Shown one piece after another: positions 26,285 through 38,200 of a DNA stretch of 64,000 nucleotides; the first letter of the stretch is position 1, and each line of letters opens with the position of its first letter. The stretch lies in assembly GCA_900708905.1 (NCBI GenBank), contig CAADRB010000061.1, positions 444,127 to 508,126 of the forward strand, given 5' to 3'. The stretch comes from Hymenolepis diminuta (taxonomy: Eukaryota; Platyhelminthes; Cestoda; Cyclophyllidea; Hymenolepididae). Position numbers and translations under genes: made by a program. Under the pieces are notes generated by a model that was not told the origin of the DNA, did no database searches, and saw only the letters and a list, made by a program, of their open reading frames with translations.

Positions 26285-29200
26285 GTGAGTTTCCTGTTAA
26301 GATGAATTCACTTATCGATTTAGTAGTTCTAATTTCTGAAAAATTCTTTTCTTAATTGAATATATTAAGTAGTCAAATATAATCCTGTTTAATTTGTCTT
26401 TGAAAGATTTTGCGATTTATCTTGGATTGCGAATTTGTGTGATTATAACGGATTTGGACAGCAGAGTCCCCATGACAAATAACAAATATCTGGTAACCGA
26501 TGAAAATTTTTTATGCCAAACTCTACGCTTAGCAGTACGATTTGGTGATTTCATGAACAGTGACTTTGTAGGCGTGTATATTGCCATTTAGAATATGAGT
26601 GCATAGAATACTTTAATTGTAGCTTGATTCCCAAAAACGTTGGGAAAAGGCTTATTTGGATAGGAAATTGGTGACCAGACGCTGCTGTGATAGAGAACAT
26701 GGCTTTTACCATCACTCAAGTTGATTAGTATCAACAAGGACAGTTGCCACTGGATGTAAACAGATAAGTACCAATCTCGTAATCTCTGATTTTGTAAACA
26801 TGCATGTCCAACATTTCGCAACCAGAACATATAAATATTTGAATAGTACTTCTATTAATGTATTAAGATGAAAATTCTTATAATGATAAATATTACTTGT
26901 GATTTTATGTCTCAGAGATTGAAACTTAAACCTATCATATTTAATATACCAAAAAAAATACCAGATAGTCAATATTTTGCTATTACCTTTGAAAAAGTTT
27001 ATATAAATTCTATTTTACAAGCCCATATTATTCGTTTAAGTGTATTAAATGGTTTTTCAGAAAATAGGAAACTAAGAGTAACTGTTTTTATTTGTCTTAG
27101 AGCTTAGCTAAAACTTTGATTTAATTCTGTCAAAAGTTGGGAAATGTTCCCACCTCTGTATTAAAAACACTTTCAAAAGTCAAGCTTTTTCTATTTTTGC
27201 CTCGGACTCAGTTGAGTAAACACTGAATTTTAACAGATACAAGCATTTTGCTTTAAATAAAAACAATATGAAAATTAATACAATTTTAGATTTTGCATCG
27301 AAAATTCGAGTTTGTCTATCCGATAACTTTAAAGACCGTTAAATGTTCAGATTTAATTCCTGGTGCAGTAGCACTCAATTTTTAAATTGAAGAGAGTAAA
27401 AAGTAATCTAAATGTATTCATTCTCCAATTTTCCATTCGCATTTACCTTGAGTGAATTCTAACGTACTTTGCTAAGTTGAAAAACTCTATTAGCGAGTAT
27501 TGTCCAATCAGTACCTTGAGTATTAAAAAACTGTCATTGAGCTGTGGACATCATGAAGATTATTTCCCTTCACAGTTCAGAATAAATTCTGACATACGAA
27601 GCAGAAATACCAGAACATGTTGCACAGAAAAACTTGATAGTAAAATTTATGACCTGAATGAAGTAGGCTTTTTTGATATCCTGGCCTTCTTCCCACTTTT
27701 GATTAAAACCCCTCCTCTGAACCCTTCAGTGGATTTGCTTATTTTTCTATGTATTTGTATGACGTCATATTAATAAAATGCATTTTTTTCTTGCTATTCT
27801 TGTAAATATATCAATTATATGGTGGCCGAGAGATATATTCTATCAGTATTTCAGGGGAAATTGTGTTTTCGGACATTCAAATTACACCGATCACATGTAA
27901 AGTGCGTAGTAATTTACGCTAAAAATTTAGAAATCTCTTTTTTCTTTTACATTTGCCCTCTTATTTATTAAAAGTTAGCTTAAATATAATTATTAATTTA
28001 TATTTCATTATTTCGATGTTCAAGATTATTAGCTTTCTACCAATGAAAAAATATAAACGCGGAATTTTCTTTCCATATAAATTGCTAAAGTAAGACTAGA
28101 TTTTAATAGTATTGCATGCTGTTCCTGGATGTTGCACATTAAATGGTTCGTCCTCATCTGCCCCTATAAATTAGGTTTATTTAATTAAAGATTCTGCCCT
28201 CCGGCAAGCATAGATTCCCAATAAACGTTTGGAAATAATTTTAATGCGAGAGATTTCGTTAACCTAATTAGTACTCCTTTAAGATTAAAAATTCTGCTGA
28301 TAGAACTCCAATTACTTAATTGAAAATTTCATAATCTTAAAATTAAAATAGCGATTTGCTGAGATTTTTAAGAAATAGTCCTCTGCAAATTAATGCTGGG
28401 TTATTAAATCCACGACGGTAGTTTGAAGAGCTTTTAATTCGATTTTCAGTTATATTACTCAGGAACTATTAGAGAGATATATAAAAAGATTCAAATATCG
28501 GGTTTTAACAGAAGTTTTGCCCAATATTTGACCTATGTGTTTAGAACAGGAGTGCTTCAATTTAGCTTGTTAATCTTGTACGTTTATCTATGATAATTAA
28601 TAAAATATTATTTCTCCTTTCAGATTGTGTGATAATTATCGCTATTAATAACTATTTCTAACTCTAATGTACACTCCAAATAATGAGCATATCAGACATA
28701 TTTTACTGTTTGAATTTCATCAAAGAAATACAACAAGCTCAGAAGCAAAAAAATCAGACACTTTTGGAAATGATGTTGTGAATGAAAAGACCTACAGAAG
28801 GTGGTTTTCTGTAGGTGGTTTCAAAAGGGATGACTTTAGACTGAAAGACGAACCGAAAGCAGGATGCTCAATTAAACTCATTTTTGAGCAATCGCAAGTT
28901 GCCATTGATGCAAATCCAATCTGAACTACTAGAGAACTGAGCAAAACCTTTCACGTAAGCCACCATATGACCATATATAGGGAAAGGAAGAGATCTGGCT
29001 GGGAAAATCTCAAAGGCTGGCAAGTGGGCCCCCCCCTCCCCCCACACGCTTTGTCAGAAATCAACAAACAACAACGTGTTACCTGTCGTCTTTCACCGTT
29101 GTTACTGTTCTCGTGACCTTCAGGCGCCTTCTTCAGACCCAATCATAACTGACTGCAACGAGAAGTGGTGGGACTTTTACAACAATGTTAAGCGAAGAAG

Positions 29201-32200
29201 ACAGTGGCCAAGTCAATGCCAATTCCACTTCCAAACCGAGAAGTGGACTGCCCCCGATACAAATTCTTTTGTGTGTGTGGTGGGATTGGACGGTGGGATT
29301 TGAAGGGAATTGTTTATTATGAACTAATGGGTGACAATCAAACAAGAACATTTGAGGTTTATTGTTGGCAGCTAACTCGTTTAAAGGCAGTTAACGGCAG
29401 GAAAAACAGCCTTCTTTGATCTATTGAAAAGGAGTGATTCTGCATTATGACAATCCTAGACTCCACGCTTTAAGAGCAACCAAAAATATCGTTGAAGAAT
29501 GTGGCTGGGAAGTCATGCATCACCCACCATATTCTCCACATCTTCTCTTGCACCAATCAATTTTTATCTTTTCAGGAGCTTACAGAATCATTTAATGGGA
29601 CTTCAAAGACTTACTTCAAGAGAAGAGGTCGAAATGAAACTAGTTTCTTTTTTGAGTCCAAACTGTCAAAATTCTATGAAGAAGGAATGAGAAAGCTTAT
29701 GGCAAGATGGGAAGATATAATTAATAAAAATGTTGCCCATATTGAACACCCAATAAATATACTTTTGACGAAATTTTCACTTTAATTCAAATTAAAAAAT
29801 GGACAGAACCTCTGTTGAAACCTAATATATTCTAAATTTATTAATAAGCATTTGCTGGAGAAATGTTTTTTATAGATAATTGTTTATTTGGTATTCTTAC
29901 ACTAGGGTTCAGATTTAAAGCGAAATGTCCAATTGAGCAAAATGTGTTCTATTTACTTTGTAAATTCAAATGTAAATCATCTGAATTTCAATTTTTCATA
30001 AATTTTAATGATTTTGTGCCGAAAGTGTTCATAAAAAATTTGTCTGGTCTGCTATTAGAAGTATAAAAATGTAGTTCTTACAAGCACTGTCTGATATATC
30101 TTACTGTCGTAATTTCATTTGCAGCTTTTAACTGAAGTTGTACTTTTATTTTATGGCTGCACTATTACTTATACAACTGCTCTGATATAAAAATGCAGGA
30201 TTTCGCAAAGTTTTGAACGGGTAGGCTAATCTTAAGTGGAATTTTCTGTTAGAAGAAGAGTGGTCAATGTCTTAATATTGGCAAGTGCTAAAATTCATAT
30301 TTAATTTAAAATTGCATTTCTCTTATTTTAAATGTATTTAACTTCATAATTTGAGTAGATCAAACGAAGTAGTCACCCTTCAATATCTTTTCTTTAAATG
30401 CTTCCATGCTTTATTAATAAAAAACCCTCACTTACCTTATATTTTAATTTTAGGGGCAACATATTTGATACGAAACGTTTTGACCAAGCCAGGCGCTCTC
30501 AGCAAGCATTTACTTGAACCGTTTGAAAGAATTCTTACAGCTGAAGATCAATCATTCTTGAACAAATTTCTTGAAAATAGTGATTTGAAAAATATTCTTA
30601 CGGTGAGTGTATTCACTTAATATCACGTATATAGTTATTAATTTATAAAGTTAATATTCCTAATACCAGCTAATAATTGAATTGTTTAAAACTTTTTATG
30701 ATTGCAACCTTTTTTACCAAATAACTAAGCTTTTTTTCCCTAGACAAAGCGTCAAAGACAGCAATCCGTTGTAGCTAAAATTCTTCTAGCAATGTAATTT
30801 GCAGTAGTAGAATACGATGTGATTATTTGTACAGTAATGGAGGAAACAACGATGAAAGAGAAATAGATATGAGTTAAAATGTAATGACAGTCTTTTGGAA
30901 AAATGCTTTTATTCAATTACTAGATCGTATTGCGTTGCCATTTTGGCGTATAGACAATTATAATACCCCGATGACCCAGGAACGGTATATTCTGACTAGA
31001 TCACACTTTAATATAATTTACCATGTGGGATGGGCGCAATGTGGGTCAATAGAGAAGTTTGTGGGGAGGACTATCCATGTCCGGAATCCAGCCATTTAGA
31101 CGTCAAAGTCCGTATTTCATTAATTAGTAATGCGATTCGAATAGGTAACGAATTAACTCTAATTTACAATAAAAATATTCGGTTAAAAGATGCATCTAAT
31201 CATGAGCATTACCCACATATATTGTAGACTAACCTCTTCTGTAATATGAAACCATTTCTTCTATTCAGCAAATCTCTAAAATTTGCATGAGTTATTAGTT
31301 GTCAGATTCAGGAAGAATTAAATAAATTAATCATGTTTAACATTTTCGATCATATGAGAATTTTAAATTACAACAGCTTTTTTTAATTAAGAGGATCAGA
31401 GGTAATATTAAAATGATGCGCATTTCTTATGAGCGAATCTATAAATATTTCACAAAAAAACATACTCCGTGCACGCCAGACGGAGCGGCGCGAATTCAAA
31501 CAAAAAAGAACCCGCCTACTATCCTTAGCGAGCTAATTTAAACACACAAATCATTTCCCATCTTCGAACATTATATCTGCAGTTCGAGTAAATTATGTCT
31601 GCATCTTATCATTCATTACGTCACCAAGAACAGCGTTTGTTTTATATAAATATAATTTTAAATGTTAACGAATATTTATTTCAGCTTATCGATGTAATTA
31701 CCAGATTGACTCAAAACGTACCAGCGTCTTCAAATAACAACATTGTTACAAATTTGCGACCATTGATATCGAAACTAAGACCAGAGAAAAGTGAAGATCG
31801 AAACTGTCTGATCGCTCTGAATGATGCATGGAATGAAATTGAGGGTCTTCTGACGAAGTCTCCGGGGAAACAAAATCCAGATGCTCAGGAATTATACGAT
31901 ATCCTTTCTGATGAATTTGTCAGGGTAGGTTTTAAACACTTTTTTAAATTAGACGGATTTGTATTCTTCAACTTATTAATCAAAAAGGCCAATAAATTAT
32001 TATCTTATCGAGTCATCATCGTATCTCAGTGAATTGCAATTAAAATAGAGTAGCATATTTTTTTGCCAATCTCTGCTATTTTCCGCAAATAGTTAGTTTG
32101 AATTCAAGCGCTTTAAATAAAATTCCAATATATATTTTCCTTTAAAAATGCACAAAATAAGAATATGTACAAGGATGGATATTCAAAGAATAATTAAATA

Positions 32201-35200
32201 TTTCGTTTGATCAGTACTATCTTTTTCATAGACCTTAAAAGTAAGATTTAAGTGTAATTAATGGAAAGTTGTAATTAATTTTTTTGGAATAAATTTAGCT
32301 GCATTTGTTTATCGAGAAATTACACTCTTCATTGTGCAAAATAATGTTTAACGAATTTGCCTTTTCATATTGACTCCACAGCCTTTTATTATTATTCCAA
32401 TAGAAAGACTTTTATATTTCTGGTATTTCACCCTAGTTTGGATATGTTTATTGGCGTGTATTTGTTAATATTTGCTAGGATTGCTAACATGGAACTAATT
32501 CACAGACACATCTGTTTATGTTCTTCTGGGCATTAAACCCTATTTGTTAGCTGGCTAAATGGATGTAATCTTATGAGCAAAAATAAAATAGGATTCGCAA
32601 TGATAAAGTTGATATTAATCACGGAATTTGTGTCCGTTTTCGCCTTTTCTGATTCTTCCTTTTCTATCTTTTTATTTTCATTTTAAACGTCAAATATTCA
32701 TTTTGTTTAAGACCTTAATTGCATATTATATCAAAATATATCGTTATGTTAATGCTCAAAGTCAGTATATAAGTTTTAATTCCACTATTCAATGAAAAGA
32801 TAATACTCGTGTCGTTTTACCAGTTGTGCGGCTTCCTGCAGTTTATTATCACAATTTACAAAACTTAAATAATTTTATTCCAATAGCTGTCCCAGTTTTC
32901 GGCAGCCAGCGATAGTAAATTCGGCATCTTTTTAGGAAACGTGTAATCGGTCCGATAAGAAGGCTTTTGAATTCGATAGCTTTGTAATAGAATGTCGCTG
33001 CTAGATTCTTTCTTGTTCCTGTATATTTTACCATCTAAATGTGAGTGAGAGATGACTTTATATATATTTCCAGAACTACTCTTTATTCGCATTCTTCATG
33101 ACAATACTTCAGTTTTTCGTTTACAAAGCCGCAGTGACGCCTTTTGTGTCCCTATGACGCAAAACCCCCATCTGTCATGTCTAAATGCGTCTATCGATTC
33201 CCCTCCTTTAAAACAGCCTCGTTTCACTTAAAATTGCACCTACGCTCATGTTCTCACGCGGCCTTACCCAAGTGATTCATATAAAACTTTTTGTTTTTCC
33301 ACTCAAAACAAAACGCACGTGTGTCAGTTATCGGCTCCTACGCTTTCCTCTCATGTTCTCTTTGCCTCAGCACTCTCTCCGCTCTATCTCTCTCTCTCTT
33401 ACTCGCTTCAATCCTCGTTGTGGTTTCCTTGAATAACTTTTGATCTAATTAACCCTCGCTGTTCTGCTCCACAATTTCTGTTAGCTCTTACTCAAACAGC
33501 TACAAATTGGTGATTGTTGCTGCTGTTGCTAGTTGTTAGTTGCCAGCTGTTAGTTATTAATTCCAACATGACTACCTTCCTTACCTTACTTACCTTCTCT
33601 CAACTTTCCTGTTTCTTTCATTGATTTACTTCACACTTCGCATTTAGATAGATATTTGCGTTCAGCAATATTTCTTGACTGATAAAATTGCAGTAATTTA
33701 GCACTTGCAAAAGGTAAAATCATAAAACTATTCTGATCATATAGCAACCTTATTTATAAAAGTGTACAATACTCATTTTGAAAAACATCAAAATGTAATA
33801 AGAATGTTTTAAAATTTTCACAATTTTACAATAATATTAACTTTAAATCATGTATATGAAAGTATTAAGTCTGTCTATTAAAAGCTGATAAGATAAATCA
33901 AAATATGAATTTCGCATGATTTTATGATCCAAAGTCTTGAAATACACTATTTCACAAAACAGAATGTAACAGCATTACTTATGCATTGCATCGTTTTGTT
34001 ACTTATAGACTGAATAGGTTTTCCATAGCACCAAAAGAATTTATCAGCATGTTTAGAGTGCATCGAAAGCAACCTTCAGCTGTTGAATTTCACCAAATTT
34101 CAACTAATCATGGTTGCTGTGATGTGAGCAACTTAAAGTTACTGTCCATATCTCCTGCTTTGAATAGTAAAATTTTTATTATTTTATCGAATATTGTTGA
34201 CTGAAGTTTCATCATTTTTTTAGTCAACAGTAACTTGCACAAAATGTCTACACTTGCCAACATATCATTAAATTAAACATTAAGGTCACACCTCCGTAAA
34301 ATCACTTAGATAAGTGCAGTATTTTTCCCAGATTTATTGAATTTTCTTTCACTATCAATCCTTTTATACTAAAGATGTTAATTTGAAGTTAAAAAATATT
34401 GAAATCTGTATTAACAAACTAAATCAGCACGATTAGAATCAAATTTAAGTAGAGCTTCAACTTTGGACGTTAAATTCAGTTCTTCCGTGAGTTTAGCCTC
34501 CATTTTTTTTCAGAATTCTATTTCTATTTTTGGGCAAATTATTCTGACCCTATTCTTGGAAAATTTCTACGCTCTTAATTATTTTTAGGAAGAATGCAAA
34601 AGCGTTCCCCTTTTCTGTGTAAAAGGAAGCATAACTGTGAATATTTCAAATTTGAAAGGATTAAATTGCTTTAATTCGGTTTAACAAGTAATTTCATAGA
34701 TCAGCATAAAAAATCCTCCTTTTCAAAACTAAGATTGAGTTAAAAAATGCACCTAAGTTAAAGTTTTTATCTTTTTAGCTCCGATAATCCGTTTCCTGAA
34801 AATGAATACTATTCTGATTTGCAATGTTAAAACCCGACTTATAATGCCACTAAAAACGCATATCGATGACTGATGAAGAAAACTTTGACCTATAATTCCT
34901 GATTTTATATAAATGTTTCATTTAAATTTTAAACCGATGATCGGCAGATATGCATTATAAATTATATTCCGAAATTGAAATTTAGTTAATTAGAATTTGA
35001 TTTGCAGGACCTTTAGTTGACAAAAGCTGCAATTTGCAGCAGTCTTTTTGCAGCGAAGGGTCCAGCAGGAACAATGGAGTTTATATGCCTTTGAAATTGC
35101 GGTGTTCAATATGGTTCACTTAAACTGAACTAAACTGCATCTTTAAAAATATACATATTAAATATTCTCTTTCGTTTCACAGTGTTAAATCAGTCATCCA

Positions 35201-38200
35201 AATGGCTCTAGGTAACGCAGAAGTAGACTTCATATAAGCCATTTAATATCGGTATGTCCTGTTTAGTCTAAATTTGCTCAGTCAACTACAAATAGTTTAC
35301 AAACTCGAAACCAAAATTCGGTATACGCTTATCGTTATTATTCATGCTGAAATAGTCAGTCTGTATGTAAATTTCATTTAGTCATATTGAATAATGAATT
35401 CAGCTAATTGTTATTATCGTATAGAAATTCTGGATAGCACGGTTTCAGGCGATTTCGTAACCACCTTCAATTCACATAGGCCTTGAAATAGACATCCACC
35501 GGACAATGGATTCTGCCATTTTGTAGATTGACTGAGCAATTATGATTGTCTGTTTGCCAGTGCCTTTTCATTTCACACACAGATGCGAAGAGTCAATGAC
35601 GCCGAGGACAACTTCCCGTTTTCTCACATCTTTTAATTGTGGTTGATGTTCTAGAAAGCACGAGATAGATTCAGCATCAAACTCATACCCTCTGCTTCGT
35701 ATCAAAGCCAGGCTCTTTACGTGAACAGTGAGGAATCTAATAGACGTTTGACATTTACATCAATTTTCCTACGTAGAATTTCCTTGAAACTAAATGTAGA
35801 GTAGATTTTGCAGAAGAACCTATTTTGCCAAAATTTGGAAAATCACTTCCTCATGCTTTATAGACCTGACTTTATTCGTTGAGCAGCACTTTTGGATGGT
35901 TTTGATTTATTCTCATCCACTTCACTCTTTTTTTAATTGTCAAGAAAAGCAACAGTTTACGTCATGGTTTTCTTCTTCGTTGTATGTCGATCAGTATTTC
36001 TCCATAAATGTCATTCGGCATGACACACTAACATTATATTTCGATTAAGTTTTCTCATGAATCCTGAACAGTTAATGAAGTAGCTCAACAATTGAAATGT
36101 TCAAAATTTTCTAATTTTTTCTTGACAAAAGTGTCTAAAATGGAACAGTAAGTACGTCCAATAAGGGTCGAAAAGAAATGGATTATGCGGACGTTGAGAA
36201 TGTAAAATTATTTTCTTATGCTTTAATAGAACTCAGTTGCTTTCCGTGTTTCTGAGTGATTTCAAGACCACAAAGTTTATAGTCTACTGCCCAGTTGATG
36301 AGTTTGGATGATAGTTCAGACCATTTCGATATTTATTTTAATGTTCATGATATAAGCTAATTTTTACTATTTTTATTAAATGAGCAGAAATGTTAACATA
36401 TTTGTAAAGAAATATTCAAAAACTTGGCAGCCCGAAACCAAATACATTTATCAAAATTTTCTCATATTTTTTCCTTCAGGTTCACACAAATCAAATGAAT
36501 ATTAATTCTTCTTGTTTCCTGACTAGAATTTCCTAAAACTAGAGCGAACGATTCAGTAGAAAAAAGTAAAATCCTTGTCCATTTTTAAATTCTAATAAAC
36601 GTTTGGCTTATTGAATAAGGATCTTTCTAATGGAACAATATATTTAGACCAGTAGAACGGGGTACATATTTCGTTTACATTGAAGATGAAGATGTAATTC
36701 ATTGATATAATTCAGCTTCTCCGAATATGAACATTCAAATATGTAAGTGCATTTAATATTTCAATATCTGCAAAATATGCAACAGCTTGACCGGACTAAC
36801 AACCTATCCGACATGATGTTCGGAAATTTGTTATCCAAATGTCAGAAAAATCGATTGTGCTCAAAGGTCTAGTTGGAAGAAGCAATACTTCTGAGCTACA
36901 AATTCTTTTGTGCAGGATAGGTATATATGAGTTGGAATTCGTAATTTTCCAATGCAAATGGCATTAAAAAGTCGTGAGCGGAGAGGAAATGGCACACTCA
37001 TTTGCTAACTTCTCTTAATCATTTTTTGTATTTTTTTAATCTCTGCCAGCGCAAAAAAATACAAATTTTAATTGCTAACAAACTTCTGAACACGAAAAAT
37101 GGCAGAAGAACCGAGTTATGGGTGAAACAAGAGTCTTTCTGTAATTGAATTCTGGAAGCATTAAGTTATCCACATTGTCCAAATGCTTCAATACTGAATC
37201 TTGATTTTAAAGTATGAACCTAAAATTCTGAATGAGTTCAAGACCACAATATTTAGATCTTCTTGAGCAGTTGATTTTATTGAATTATCGGTCATATCAC
37301 TTTGATTCAATTGTATATTCCTTCTTCCAAGAGCAATTTAATAAGCCTCCTAAAGGTATTTTAAACCTAGCAGAGCTATTAATTAAAATTTCTGGCTTTC
37401 AGGCTGTTTATATGTTTCTGTTCCAGTACTGGTACCATCTACCATAAATAATGTATCAGACAATATGATTAGTCAGCGTTTTTTTCCAGCCGCCTACTGA
37501 TAGAGACTTTGGGAGATGTTTATATGAAGTATATTCATATTAAAAGCATATCTAATCTTTGGAAGGCGAAATGAAATCGATCTCATGTTTACTTAAGCAG
37601 ATTTAATATTTATCTTATCTCAATTTTTTAGAAAACCTCAAGGCGCTTATGTATGTTTAATTCATCTCTTCTAAGGCAACACCTTTTTTGCAATTAAAAA
37701 TCCGATTGAGCATGGACTCCGCAAAATTATAATAATGTAATATAAATAATTACATTATCCTATTGTAATATTTGTTAAGTTGAAAGTCCGTTAACTTTAA
37801 TAAGATGTGATCTTATGATTTACAATTTTTTGGTCTTATATTCGCTTTTACTTTATTTAACCTTGAATTTAGCTTTCGTTAAGTTTATTTGGTCAAATAA
37901 CAGTTTTTAAGTGGCATTATCAAAGAAGCGAGTTGGATAGCCATTAAAATTATATTTACTGATGGGTAGAAAATAAGGTTTGAGGATATCAGTCGGTTTA
38001 AAAAGCGTTTGAGATATTTGTACGAGAGCGGCTGAATAAGAAATTGCTTCGAATTTTTCAAAACTGAAAGTTACCATTCATATGTTCTCATGATTGCATA
38101 CTTTGAAAACTATTTCAGGGTCGGCGGATGACAGATGAAGATTCAAGAAGTTAGTAGGGTTCGTATTGATTGAATTATAGTGAGTCCTGCAAAGTTAAAA

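Noticed and set aside
30884..31227. Two overlapping open frames (71 and 65 codons).
   Set aside because: No recognised domain, no splice sites fitting the MAGUK phases, and they lie inside intron 2.
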